DNA from: Leisingera sp. ANG-M7
Lineage (GTDB): Bacteria; Pseudomonadota; Alphaproteobacteria; Rhodobacterales; Rhodobacteraceae
Direction: 5' to 3'
NCBI RefSeq assembly: GCF_000813965.1
Contig: NZ_JWLI01000013.1
Location: 1 to 64,000 of the forward strand
Length of the DNA: 64,000 nucleotides
Part shown: piece by piece, positions 17,913 to 27,718 of the stretch
How positions within the stretch are numbered: position 1 is the stretch's first letter
How the letters are laid out: each line of letters starts with the position of its first letter
Translations under genes and position numbers: made by a program
Notes under the pieces: model-generated
Database searches by the model: none
What the model saw: only the letters and a program-made list of their open reading frames with translations
Told to the model about the DNA's origin: nothing

Positions 17913-18825
17913 GACAGGACCGCCGCGCGTCAAGACGGCAATCATGCATTCCGGGCACAAATTTGCGTTTTTCAGAGACGTTTTTCTTAAGTTTTCTGGT
18001 CTGAACGCAACCTGCTTATCGGCCCTGCTAACCTTCCTGTGCAGGAGGGTCGCTGTCAGCCGGGGAGGGTGATTCGGGGGTAAACAGGCCAGCATAGCAG
18101 GCAATCCTTCTGCACCGGAAAAGCCGGTTCTGCGGACTTGCAATCTCAGGAGACCTTTCGGTCCTTTCCTGCCGTTCGACCAGCAAGAGAAACGCTGCAG
18201 CGCGGCCCGTTAAACCTGACGTTGGCGCGTAGCGCAGCGTTTTCTTGCGGGGCAGATTACCTCAGGGCGATCTCCAAACGGGCGCGAATGGCCCAGACGT
18301 GTTTTGGCAGGAACTGCCGCTTCTGTCCGGCAACGCGCCCCTTGTGCCAGGCTGGGCGGCACGCGCGAATGGCGGGTAAATTGGCAATAGGCATGATAGG
18401 CCATCCGATCCACCACGCCCTGCCACGACACCAACCCGACGTTGGTGCATAATTCTAACATGCTGACCTAGCAGCGCGGCTAGTTGCAGTTAGATCAACC
18501 GAGCGATGAGCTGGGGAATTCTTGGGCCGAGAGTGTAGCTTGGAAGGTAGTGCCCTAGCCCGTGCCAGGATGAACGTCCGCAATTGATGGTTTGGCTGGC
18601 AAGCCTCGCACGTGCAACATCCAGCACCGCGCGCCTCATTCGGATGTCCGGTTCGGACTGTCCGCCGTCGTTCACACTGGATCTAGCGCGGCAGATGGCT
18701 GGAACGAGCCCAAATGCCAAGCTCTGCGGCACACCGGGACGGCAACTTTGGCAAAGTTCTCGGTTTGCTACATCACGCGTTCCGAAACGATCCCTGAATC
18801 ATTTAGTTGAAACCAGCCAATAGAC
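17913..18825. other. 900-bp stretch without a supported gene
   Basis: Several frames of 60-100 codons are open on both strands, but none shows a family, a good start site or consistent codon use. It separates the copper operon from the luxR/luxI pair and may be degenerate mobile DNA. Confidence 0.4.
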
Positions 18826-19506
18826 TCAGCGCGGCTCTACCCCAAACAAGTTGCGCTCCTTTGCCAGGTAGGCGAGGCGCGCGGTAGATTTGCAGCCGAA
18901 CTTTTGACGCATCCTCAGGAAGCTGGTTTTCACTGCAGACAAAGAAAGCGAAAACTGCTCCGCGATCTCATCATAGGATAGCTCCTGCTGGATATGCAGC
19001 CGCAGCATCTCCAGTTCTTTCTCAGACAGGGACGGCGGCGGAAGCAGCGCGTCGAAAAACTCTGTAACAGTCATACCCAGCGTTCGCATCTCGATATCCG
19101 AAAGCTCCCTGTCGTGCCGGGCAACAAACACCATAGATCTTTTTGAACCCGTCAGAGCTGCAAACGCTGCACCATAGACCAAGCCGTACCGCTGAGATTT
19201 TTCGAGGATTTGCAGAGGGTCAGGCAGATCGACCGCCGACCAGCGTATGGCTCCTTCATTCTTCAGTGCCCAATTGAAAACAGGATCATGAAGGAAATAA
19301 TTTTCCCGGTCATACTGTTCCTTCCACTTGTCATGGAAGGAGCATTCAAAGTGTTCGTAACCCATGATTGAAAAGTTGACCATGAGTGTAAAACCCGAAG
19401 TGCTTACTTCGTTGATCTCGGATCTGCAGGCCGAAAATGCCTCCGCAATTCTGGTGCTGTTAGCACCGTCAGAGGGCAGATTCGTTGTAATTACGGATTT
19501 TGGCAT
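18826..19506 (-). CDS. LuxR-family autoinducer-binding regulator
   Basis: 226 residues. An N-terminal autoinducer-binding domain (residues ~30-150; FTLMVNFSIMGYEHFECSF, W..QY, YFLHDPVFNWAL, with the Asp-Pro pattern of LuxR/TraR) and a C-terminal GerE HTH (LSEKELEMLRLHIQQELSYDEIAEQFSLSLSAVKTSF, residues ~158-215). The gene is divergent from a luxI gene 183 bp away, with two phased inverted repeats between them, so it very likely controls that synthase. Confidence 0.88.
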   Translation of the reverse strand: MPKSVITTNLPSDGANSTRIAEAFSACRSEINEVSTSGFTLMVNFSIMGYEHFECSFHDKWKEQYDRENYFLHDPVFNWALKNEGAIRWSAVDLPDPLQILEKSQRYGLVYGAAFAALTGSKRSMVFVARHDRELSDIEMRTLGMTVTEFFDALLPPPSLSEKELEMLRLHIQQELSYDEIAEQFSLSLSAVKTSFLRMRQKFGCKSTARLAYLAKERNLFGVEPR

Positions 19507-19531
19507 GTCTGACGACCACCTCCAATGATTT

Positions 19532-19608
19532 GCAACTTTGGTTTCTCCAGTGGTGACCGAGGTTGCATTGCCCGCAACTTAGGTCTCATCTGATGTGACC
19601 AGGGTTGC
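19532..19608. promoter_or_regulatory. Phased double operator between luxR and luxI
   Basis: Two 35-bp units, 19532-19566 and 19574-19608, each begin with GCAACTT(T/A)GGT and end with ACC(G/A)(A/G)GGTTGC, the inverse of the start. Their starts are exactly 42 bp apart, about four helical turns. The four half-sites follow GCAAC(C/T)nnGGT. Placed in the luxR/luxI intergenic space, they are good candidates for LuxR-type regulator binding, though they do not match the classical 20-bp lux box. Confidence 0.65.
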
Positions 19609-19688
19609 TATTAGCATGCCGCGATCCGGTAGTTCTGGACAACCAAAAAACTACCTCTAGATGTATTTGCTGAGTGGGGAAGATCAAA

Positions 19689-20378
19689 ATGCGTACTGGA
19701 GATACACTGATGCGAAACGATAACGCCACCATGGTGGCGGCGCCCCACATGGCGATTGAAACCATGGTTGTCCAGTTCGCGCCCGTGCGGTTGCCAAAGG
19801 CGCTGAGAAGTCCCGATCAGGATGTGCTGGACGCTTTTATGTCGTTGCGGAAGAGCGTGTTTGCAGAAGGCAAAAACTGGCGCGTGTGGCTGTCCTGCCA
19901 AAGCGATCTGGATCAGTACGATCACTTGGACGCCTATTATATTGTCGCCTTTGATCCTGCCACGAACGAAGCGCTGGCCGGGGCGAGGCTGCTGCGCACA
20001 GACCGTGGGGGCCGCCATCCCAGCAGATCCGAAACGACGTACATGGTGCGTGACGCGGTCCGTGGCATGCTTCCAGGGCTGCCCACGGACCTGTGTGATG
20101 CCGAACCGCCTTGCGACCCCGCCGTTTGGGAGCTCACCAGGTTTGCATCAAATGGCACAGTGGGAGCAGGGCAGTTGGTGCTTCAGCGGCTACGGACATT
20201 CCTGCTGGAACAGGGAGGAGAGCGTTTCGTTTTCCTGTCTCCGCCAGTTGTTGCTCGGCTTGCCAAGTCTTCAGGCTTTGCAAACGTTGTCCCGCTTGGC
20301 CCGCTTAGCGGTGATCAAAGCGACAAATACCGCGTGTACTCTGCTGACGTTTCCCAACCAAGGAAACAAGAAGCGTGA
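19689..20378 (+). CDS. LuxI-type acyl-homoserine lactone synthase
   Basis: 229 residues from the ATG at 19689 (GGGGAAG seven bases upstream; a GTG at 19674 and an ATG at 19710 are alternatives). Family residues are visible: LRKSVFAEGKNWRVW (R..VF....W), DQYDHLDAYYIVA (the acidic pair with Asp), GARLLRTDRGG and WELTRFAS (the E-x-x-R-F motif). The enzyme makes AHL from acyl-ACP and SAM in the cytoplasm. Its product side chain cannot be read from sequence. Confidence 0.9.
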   Translation: MRTGDTLMRNDNATMVAAPHMAIETMVVQFAPVRLPKALRSPDQDVLDAFMSLRKSVFAEGKNWRVWLSCQSDLDQYDHLDAYYIVAFDPATNEALAGARLLRTDRGGRHPSRSETTYMVRDAVRGMLPGLPTDLCDAEPPCDPAVWELTRFASNGTVGAGQLVLQRLRTFLLEQGGERFVFLSPPVVARLAKSSGFANVVPLGPLSGDQSDKYRVYSADVSQPRKQEA

Positions 20379-20455
20379 AACACTTTCTTTCATGCCGCAG
20401 GCAGCGCGGCCGAGACGGCAACTATGGCACCAGGCAACAATCCGAGTAATCCCCC

Positions 20456-20707
20456 ATGTTAAAGACTAGTACTCAGCAATGTGTTTTCGACTGGCGGATT
20501 CTGTCCGAACTTCAGGGTGTTCCCAGGGCGTCTCAATTCGTTGCAATGGGCGGCGAAGTCAGGCTGGCAAGCTGGGAACAATCAGCCGAGCCCGAAAACC
20601 GGTGGTCTGTTCACTTGCATGGCTATTCAGCACGCGGCGCCACGTTGCGGGATGCGCTGGACAGTTGGATTATGATAGCTGGACTAAGCCCCTTCAGCTT
20701 GCCATGA
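20456..20707 (+). CDS. Small hypothetical protein downstream of luxI
   Basis: 83 residues, no family recognised. Content: VFDWRILSELQGVPRASQFVAMGG, then WSVHLHGYSARGATLRDALDSWI. The stop overlaps the next start as ATGA (20704-20707), so translation is coupled to the thioredoxin-like gene. Position 78 bp behind luxI makes quorum control plausible. Confidence 0.5.
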   Translation: MLKTSTQQCVFDWRILSELQGVPRASQFVAMGGEVRLASWEQSAEPENRWSVHLHGYSARGATLRDALDSWIMIAGLSPFSLP

Positions 20708-21492
20708 GTATTGGTCCTGCAGTTAATGCGCATTGGCTTGCGTCAATCAGATTGCGGATTACGATGGCGCTCTGGAAGCCATGCTGCGCAGCATTTCTTG
20801 CCGCTGTCTTAGGATTTGCCTTTCATCTTTCTCCGGCAAGTGCAGAAGCTGCAGCTCCAATCCCGGAAATCGACCAAAGGGTGCGCGATGTTCTAATGCG
20901 CAATCCTGAGATTATCTCAGACATGCGGGCTCTCCTTGAGAAAAGAGATGAAGCTACCAATGGCCTTGAGGATCAGAAGTTGATCGCTTCGCTGGCGAAC
21001 AAACTGTTTGCTGGTCTTGAGCTGAAGGCACCAACCCTAGTTGAATTTTTGGATTATAACTGCAGCCAGTGCAGGAAGGCCCAGTTGTCCGTGGCTGAAT
21101 TGAAGGCGCAAGTGCCGGAATTGCAGCGTGTGATAATTTTAGTACCTGTTTTGGGTCCTAGTTCTGAGTTTACTGCTAAGGCCGCATTGGCGCTAAAATC
21201 CCTGGAGGGGACAGAGGCTTTTTATGCGTTTTCCAACGCAATGATGAAGGTAGAAGGGCGGGCTACCGCGGTAACTGCCATCCGGGTCATAAGTGGGCTG
21301 GGCTATGATGCGGAAGCCGTCGCCACAGCAGTCAGGCAAGGTATCGGAGCAGGCGAGTTGCAATTGGCAGAAAGCTTGGCGGCTGCCCTCAATGCAGCGG
21401 ATACTCCGTTTTTCGTTGGACCTGGAGGCATTATCCGTGGCCTCGCCTCCGCCAATAGGCTGAAGGCAATCTCGAAAACTGCAAACAGGTAA
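20704..21492 (+). CDS. DsbA-like exported thioredoxin-fold protein (CSQC)
   Basis: 262 residues from the ATG at 20704. A signal/anchor (PCCAAFLAAVLGFAFHLSPASA, residues ~25-47) precedes a short helical linker (IPEIDQRVRDVLMRNPEII, as in the DsbA/Com1 group) and a thioredoxin fold with CSQC in EFLDYNCSQCRKAQL and the cis-Pro turn TPFFVGPGG. This is a thiol-disulphide oxidoreductase of the periplasm. It forms an overlapping pair with the 83-residue gene behind luxI; link with quorum sensing is by context. Confidence 0.82.
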   Translation: MSIGPAVNAHWLASIRLRITMALWKPCCAAFLAAVLGFAFHLSPASAEAAAPIPEIDQRVRDVLMRNPEIISDMRALLEKRDEATNGLEDQKLIASLANKLFAGLELKAPTLVEFLDYNCSQCRKAQLSVAELKAQVPELQRVIILVPVLGPSSEFTAKAALALKSLEGTEAFYAFSNAMMKVEGRATAVTAIRVISGLGYDAEAVATAVRQGIGAGELQLAESLAAALNAADTPFFVGPGGIIRGLASANRLKAISKTANR

Positions 21493-21852
21493 CTGCAAAA
21501 AATAGATACGCCAAACAGCTCTATCTGTACCTGAGGAGAACGGTCGGCAGGTCCTGCAGCCCGTGAGATTGTGTCAGGCCAAGCCATGGTCAAACTGGAT
21601 CGGCCCTTCATGTGATATGCGGCAACGTCTGGACTGAGCCGACTGCAGTAGTGACAAAATCTTGCTACGTGCGCACGCAGCATACCGATCCGCTGCACCG
21701 CCGGGTTTCACTTGCTGTATGACAAATGAAAATGCGGATATTCCTGCAGGTTGCCCCGGTTCCGGAGCCGCGAAGACTAACAGCGCGGGCTAACCGCCCG
21801 CGCCGCTGAGCGCACCTCAATGACCGTTTGCTCTGCAAACAGCCGGGCTGAG
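21493..21852. other. Stretch without a supported gene
   Basis: 360 bp between the DsbA-like gene and the aldo/keto reductase pseudogene; no coding frame with family features, no repeat or RNA seen. Confidence 0.4.
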
Positions 21853-22837
21853 TTACAAATCAATCAGCGCGGCTCCTGACTGGGTCGTCCGGTCACCTGT
21901 GATCGCGTCCCGCGTAAAGGCCGAAGACAGCTCGCCAAGTTCTTCGGTAGCGAGCCTGACGTCAACCGCCCCGGCGTTTTCGATCGGCCGCTCCGGGTGG
22001 CGCGTTCCCGGAATGGGAACGATCCCCTCTCCCTGTTCCAGCAGCCACGCCAGCGTTACCTGGGCCGGCGTTGCCTGGTGACGGGCTGCGATGGTCCGCA
22101 GCAGGTCCACTGTTTCAAGATTCCGCAAGAGCGCTTCGGTGCGTAACGGGGATGGTCCGGTGGAAATCGACTGCGGGCAGGTCATCTGCAGATTGAAGTT
22201 TGCCGGTCAGCGCGCCGCGCCTCAGCGGGCTGTAAGGAACAAACCCGATCCCAAGTTCGGTGAGAAGCGGCAGAACCTCTTTCTCCGGGTCCCGGCTCCT
22301 AAGCGAATACTCCGACTGGATTGCTGTGACCGGGTGGGTTGCATGTGCGCGGCGGATTGTGTCCGGCGCAACTTCGCAGAGGCCGATGGCACGCACATTC
22401 CCTTCGTCAACAAGCCGCACCATTGCGCCCACCGTGCCCTCGATAGGCACATCCGCATTGCGCCGGTGCAGGTAATAGAGATCAATCGTTTCAACCCCAA
22501 GCCGGCGCATGGAGGCTTCGCAGGCCGCTGACACATACTCCGGCGAACAGTCGACGGGGCGCGCGTCCGGATCCGCGGACCGGAGGATCCCGAACTTCGT
22601 GGCAATTGTCACCCGGTGCCGGCGGTCTTTGAGGAACCCGCCGAGCAGCTCTTCGTTAGCGCCGTGGCCGTAGATGTCGGCGGTATCAAGGAAGTCGATA
22701 CCGCGTTCGAGCACCGCATCAAGTGTCGCAGGGCTGTGTCCCTCATCGGAGGGACCATAGAATTCGCTCCTGCCCATGCAGCCAAGCCCAAGTGCGGAAA
22801 CAGTCGGGCCTTTCCGGCCGAGAGTGCGCCGTTTCAT
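21853..22837 (-). pseudogene. Aldo/keto reductase, broken by a frameshift
   Basis: The 5' part (22837 down to ~22150) encodes MKRRTLGRKGPTVSALGLGCMG, the DTADIYGHGANEE catalytic Tyr segment, TKFGI and DLYYLHR, a clear AKR (YghZ/AKR13-type) core. After SPLRRGALTGKLQSADDLP the frame drifts to a premature stop, and the normal continuation (LRNLETVDLLRTIAARHQATPAQVTLAWLL through PIPGTRHPERPIENA) runs on in another frame to 21853. One indel around 22130-22190 explains it. A sequencing error would restore a full ~330-residue NADPH oxidoreductase. Confidence 0.85.
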
Positions 22838-23085
22838 GATTTTTCCTTTCTTGTACGGGCCACCGGGGCGCCTGCGTCAGCAGCCACTGCCGGGTGGTGG
22901 GACAATATGTGGCGGGCTGGAAAGGGCTGCGCGGCCTGACCAGGATCAGGTGGAGGCGATCGCGCGCATGCCCGGCCCTAAAGTTGGGGAGCAGGTTTTA
23001 TCTGTGGGGGGGCTGCCTGAAGCGGCCTCGAACTTGCAGTTCATTGGTGCGCCAAGTCCGCACCCGTTCGGAATGGTTGCGCTGG

Positions 23086-23835
23086 CTAGCGGGCGGGGCC
23101 AAGCCGCTCTTTTGCTGCCGCAGCCACCGCCCGTCCCAGGGCATCATGCATTTGGGCCGTTATGTGGACACGATCGATGCTGTCGATTGTGACGGCTTCG
23201 GAAGCATCGAATACATCAAGGCCAGAGGCAGCCCCTGCCGCAATGATGGATGCCGACACAGCGCGGCGCCGCTCTTGCGACCCCTCGGTGACGCCGGAAA
23301 TCGGCGTGGCGGAGGTATCCCCGATGGCAGGCGGTGCGACTACCAGGATAGATGGGGCAGGGTAGGAAGTGGCGACCCCGCCGTTGATTGAGCGGATTTC
23401 GTCCACCAGCCTAGCCATGTTTGCCCCGGCTGCAGCCGGGGCAACGGCGAGGTCTGAGCGGGCATCGTTGGTGCCCAGCATCACCACGACCAGGTTCAGC
23501 GGCAGCGCCGATGCAACCGCGCCTCTGACGTCTTCCAATCCGGAAAGGGCCGCACCCGGGATCCCGCTCTGCGCCTCCGGATAAGGCGTGTTGACGGTCC
23601 GGCCGCTCAAGCCGTCGACGACGATTGTGGCGTCGCCAACGGCATCCTCAAGCGCTGACTCCATCACGCCGGGCCAGCGCACGCTGTCCGGATGGCGTGT
23701 GGACGGGAAACCGGCCTCGGCGGGGACCCACCCCCAGGTGTTCGAGTCCCCGTAAACCAAGATCCGGGGTTCAGCTGCTGCAATGCCCGCGCTCAGCAAG
23801 GCAAGCGCCAAGGCCGTCGAGGGCGAATAGGTCAT
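23086..23835 (-). CDS. Exported SGNH/GDSL-type hydrolase
   Basis: 249 residues from the ATG at 23835. Signal peptide (STALALALLSAGIAAA), then block I ILVYGDSNTWGW (nucleophile Ser), Gly block GLSGRTVN, block III VVMLGTNDAR (Asn), and block V near IDRVHITAQMHDALG (Asp/His). This is the arylesterase (TesA-like) branch of SGNH esterases, active on esters in the periplasm or outside. It is monocistronic and faces the broken LysR gene that starts 144 bp away. Confidence 0.88.
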   Translation of the reverse strand: MTYSPSTALALALLSAGIAAAEPRILVYGDSNTWGWVPAEAGFPSTRHPDSVRWPGVMESALEDAVGDATIVVDGLSGRTVNTPYPEAQSGIPGAALSGLEDVRGAVASALPLNLVVVMLGTNDARSDLAVAPAAAGANMARLVDEIRSINGGVATSYPAPSILVVAPPAIGDTSATPISGVTEGSQERRRAVSASIIAAGAASGLDVFDASEAVTIDSIDRVHITAQMHDALGRAVAAAAKERLGPAR

Positions 23836-23978
23836 GAAATGTCCTTCGGGGTATCTGGAAATCTGTATGTGGCCGCCGGGATGATGGCCTAACGGAAGCC
23901 CCGCCGTGTCTATCATCCCGGATTTTAATGTCTTACGGCCAAATATGACGATCCATTTCCCGACTTCGAGAAGCGGCC

Positions 23979-24826
23979 ATGGACTGGGATGATCAGAAGT
24001 TTTTCTGGCCGTCGCAAGAGACGGCACACTCTCGGCGGCGGCTGAACGGTTGCAGACGACACCTTCCCGTGTGTCGCGCCAAATCGAAGCGCTGGAACGG
24101 GCGATCGGCCTGGTATTGTTCCGCAAATCACTTGACGGCTACCGCCTGACTGATGAAGGACGGGGGCTGGTGCCGCGTGCGGAGGCTGTCGAAAGTGCGG
24201 TCCAGGCGCTTGGGGCCACGACGTCTTCCGGGGTCGAAGGCCGCGTTCGGCTGGCCACCACAGAAAGCATCGCCATGCACCTTCTTACCCGGCCGCTGCG
24301 TGAATTGCAGGATCGCTTTCCCGGTCTCCGGCTGGAACTGCCGGCAAGCTCCTCTGCCGTTGACCTCCTTTCGACGGAGGCAGACGTCGCGCTGCGGCTG
24401 GTGCGGCAGCAGGCCGGCAACCTGTCAGTGCGTAAGCTTGGGTGCCTTGCCTTCGCTGCGTACCGGGATGCTGACGGGGCCGGTGAGCGCGGCTTCATCT
24501 CCTGGATGTCCGGGATGGCAGATCTGCTGTCAGTGCGCTGGATTAAAAAATCCGGCGAACCGGTCGTCATGAAGGCCAGTTCGCTGAGCGTGTAGCATGA
24601 GATGGCGGCACAGGGGCTTGGCCGTGCGGTGCTGCGGTGTTTTCTGGGTGACCCTGATCTGCGCGTCGTGCGGACCGGCGGTGTGATCAGCGAGGCTGGA
24701 CAGGATATCTGGCTGGTCATCAACCGCGACCTTGCCGACTTTGCCCGTGTCCGCTGTGTGGCGGAAGCGGTCGCTGCAGCAATCGAGGCCCGGCGCGGCC
24801 TGATTGAAGGGCGTGAATGCGAATGA
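23979..24826 (+). pseudogene. LysR-type regulator, broken by a frameshift and an amber stop
   Basis: Start MDWDDQKF at 23979. One T is missing in the T run near 23999-24003: restoring it gives KFFLAVARDGTLSAAAERL joined to LQTTPSRVSRQIEALERAIG, a standard LysR HTH. The substrate-binding domain then reads on until a TAG at 24593-24595 within KASSLSV-stop-HEMAAQGLG. The same frame continues to 24826 with a normal LysR ending. Two independent lesions argue for a true pseudogene. It is divergent from the SGNH hydrolase, its probable former target. Confidence 0.85.
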
Positions 24827-24993
24827 CCCTGTTCCAGGTTGAACGGCGGAGGCTGCATGTTCCCTGATAGGTGCCCGCCCGGAACCCAGTCCGGAAGCGG
24901 CAATTTCTTGCGGTGCGCTTGCGGCACGCCGATCCAGTGAACAGGCGAGCCGTTGACAGGATCACATGCGGTCCTCTGACCTGATGTGACGTT

Positions 24994-25914
24994 TCATCCG
25001 CCCAGACTAGCCTCAATGACCCAATAGGGTGTTTCGCGGCCGATCCGGTCCGCCAGGAAATCAACAAAAGCCCGGGTTTTTGCAGGCATGTGGCGCCGTT
25101 CCGGGAACACCGCGAACAAGGATTGTTCAGGCAGCGAGTAGGCTGGAAGCACCCGCACCAGACGGCCCGCCGCCAGATGAGCACCAGCCACAAAGATTGG
25201 CAGATGCCCGATCCCCAGCCCGTCAATCAGGCTGTACACAGCGCTTCGCTGTTGTTGACACACAGTCTTTCTTTCATGCAAACTCGTACGTCTCCCTCTG
25301 CACCACGAAGTATCCATTCTCTCGGGTCGCACGAATAGCTGTAATGCAGGCAGCCGTGCTGCAGCAGGTCTTCGGGGTGCTGTGGCGTGCCTGCCTGAGA
25401 CAAGTACGCCGGCGCCGCGGTGAGAACACTGTGAATGGGCGCCAGCCTGCATGCAATCAGGGCGGAATCCGGCAGGGTGCCTGCCCGGATGGCCATGTCG
25501 AACCCGGCTTCAACCAAGTCCGCAACCCGGTCATCCATGGTCAGATCCAGTGTGATTCTAGGGTAGCGCTCCAGAAGATCCTTGATCAAAGGCGCTACAT
25601 GCAGCCACCCGAAGGACATCGGCGCGTTGACCCAGAGCCGGCCTGCGGGCTGCCCCGCATGGCAGTGATAGCATCCTCCGCTTCTTGCGCCGACCCGAGC
25701 GCCTGCACCGCATGGGACAGGTCGATCTCACCGGTCTCGGTCGAAGACATGCTGCGTGTCGAGCGATGAAACAGCTGCAGCCCAAATGCGCCTCTAAGTT
25801 GCCGATCCGCTTGCTGACAGCGGACTTTGTGATCCCCAGCTGCCGGGCAGCGGCGGCAAACCCGCCGGCTTCTGCAACCGCAACGAAAACCAGAATGGCG
25901 CCAATCTCAATCAT
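24994..25914 (-). pseudogene. LysR-type regulator with several frameshifts
   Basis: The start MIEIGAILVFVAVAEAGGFAAAARQLG is a normal LysR HTH. The frame is lost soon after LGITKSAVSKRIGNLEAHLG, and later pieces in other frames (HVAPLIKDLLERYPRITLDLTMDDRVADLV...; SLIDGLGIGHLPIFVAGAHLAAGRLVRVLP) complete a recognisable regulator. At least two and probably three indels are needed. Dead regulator. Confidence 0.85.
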
Positions 25915-26173
25915 GCGGCTCTTTCCATTGTCAACTTCTGCTCACCCTGAAGTTTCCCGATTAGAGGATTAAAGCGGAAGCGGGAGCCAATTAGATCTTT
26001 GCCAACTGTCAGACTACCTGAGGCCGCCATGTCCAAAACGTGCATCAATGGAAGTTTGTGCGGCATGCCAGCATCCTCTGCCAGCCATCTTCTGGCACAA
26101 GCTGGCTAATCGCGAACGGAAAACTCCCTGGCGTCCTCCAGCGCCTCTCAACCTCAATCCAGGAAACACTCGA

Positions 26174-26551
26174 ATGCAAATCACAGCTAAAGATACCAAT
26201 GCCCATACTGCCCTGATCGACGGTCTTTATACTGCAGTGGACGCGATGAACGCCGAAGCGGTTGCCAGCTTTCTGACCGATGATGTGATCTTCCGGCTGG
26301 GCAACTTCGACGCCATTTCAGGCCGCAAACCCGTTGAGGACGCCAACGCCTCCTTCTTCACCACGATCAGCGCGATGAGCCACACAATTACCGGCATATG
26401 GTCGAGCGGTGACGCTGTGTTCTGTGAGGGATCTGTTCACTATACCCGCAAGGACCAAAGTGAGCACAAGGTTCCCTTTGCAACGCGCCTTGGCCTTCGC
26501 GGTGGCAAAATCGCGGACTACAATGTCTATGCGGATATCTCAGGGCTGTGA
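26174..26551 (+). CDS. NTF2/SnoaL-like protein
   Basis: 125 residues from the ATG at 26174 (CAGGAAACACTCGA upstream). NTF2-like cone: LIDGLYTAVDAMNAEAVASFLTDDVIFRLGNFDAISGR at the start and FATRLGLRGGKIADYNVYADIS at the end. Such proteins act as small isomerases, dehydratases or binding pockets; no substrate can be deduced. Intact within a stretch of pseudogenes. Confidence 0.75.
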   Translation: MQITAKDTNAHTALIDGLYTAVDAMNAEAVASFLTDDVIFRLGNFDAISGRKPVEDANASFFTTISAMSHTITGIWSSGDAVFCEGSVHYTRKDQSEHKVPFATRLGLRGGKIADYNVYADISGL

Positions 26552-26608
26552 GCCATTCCGCAAGCGCGTGGCCGCCCTTCAAAGCGGGCACGCGCCCCGG
26601 ACCGGTTG

Positions 26609-27103
26609 CTAGGGCAAAACGGGGAGCTGACGGAGCGCAAGCTCTGCCACGCTGTGCAATTCGTCAGCTGCTGCGCCGTCACGGGCCTGGGCTGTTAGCC
26701 CCTGTATCAGCACCGCAACGTATTTCGCCAGCAGATCCGGTTCAGTGGAGGCAGGCAAATCCCCTTCGTCAATACCGCGCCGGATCCGGTTTGCATTCAT
26801 GGCTTCGCTGGCCTGCCGGTATCCGGCCGGCAGGTCCTGCGCGCCCAGACTGCCCTTTCCGCAATTGGTTGCGCCGCTGACGAGCAGACAGTCCCAGGGC
26901 CGGTCTTTGGCGGAAAAGGCACCGATGGCCTCGAACACATAGCGGCGCAGGACCTGCGCGGCGGTTTGTTCCCCGTCAAGGGCGCGGGGGGCGTAGGCTG
27001 CAACGCTTTGCGCATAGTGGGCGGCGCACCGTTCAAACAGTGCCTGTTTGTTGCCAAAGGCCGCGTAGATGCTGGGGGGATTTAGCCCCATGGCCGCGCT
27101 GCC
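26609..27103 (-). pseudogene. TetR-family regulator, 5' end lost by deletion
   Basis: From AAMGLNPPSIYAAFGNKQALFERC onward this is the second half of a TetR HTH followed by a normal ligand domain to LALRQLPVLP. The first ~30 residues of the DNA-binding domain are missing. The open frame continues upstream to 27178 only by reading antisense through the neighbouring dehydrogenase remnant, so that part is not original. Confidence 0.8.
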
Positions 27104-27110
27104 GACCAGC

Positions 27111-27643
27111 CAGGTTGTGAAAATCGCCGGTACGGTTTCCTTCACCGCAGCGGCTGCGGTGCCTTTGACCGGCAGCACCGCGCTGGCGGCGCTTCAGGCG
27201 CTGGGCTTGCCGCCGGGCGCGTCTGTCCTGTTCAACAACCCCAAAGGGGCGGTGGGGGCATGGCCGCTGCAATCGCGCCTCTTCTGGGGTTTGAACTGGC
27301 GGCACCGGGGGCGCAGCAGGTGGATGGCGCCATTGATGTGCGCGGCCGGGACCATGCGCATCAGGCCTTTGCCGCGGTGAAGAACGGCGTGGCCTATGCA
27401 ACCATCGTGCCTGAGTGGTGGAAGCCCGGCGGGGTGTTTACTGCGGCGCGCGGCATCACCCCGGTGACAGTTCAAAATCCCGCCAATCAGCAGGTTCTGC
27501 TGCCTTTGGCGGATTGGCTGGCCCGGGGCGTCTTGGATCCGGGTATTGAGCAAATCATGCCGCTGGACCGGATCGCAGAAGCGCACCGCCGGCTGGAGGC
27601 GCCCGGTCACTCCGGCAAGTTTGTCCTGGACAATATTTGCTGA
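27111..27643 (+). pseudogene. NADPH quinone oxidoreductase / MDR-type dehydrogenase, 5' end lost and frameshifted
   Basis: VVKIAGTVSFTAAAAVPLTGSTALAALQALGLPPGASVLFNN is the interior of an MDR oxidoreductase; the catalytic N-terminal ~110 residues are absent. One G is missing in the G run near 27254; restoring it joins KGAVGG to MAAAIAPLLGF and the C-terminal part ending in HSGKFVLDNI. It is divergent from the TetR remnant, and both were cut by one deletion. Confidence 0.82.
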
Positions 27644-27718
27644 CACCTGCAGCGAAAGGCACAGGCGGGGCCGTCCCAGCTTGTGCCGGAATTTGTGCTG
27701 CCGAAGGGTTCCGGATAG

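Noticed and set aside
27104-27178. First 25 codons of the apparent TetR frame
   Set aside because: They read antisense through the dehydrogenase remnant; the original start was deleted.
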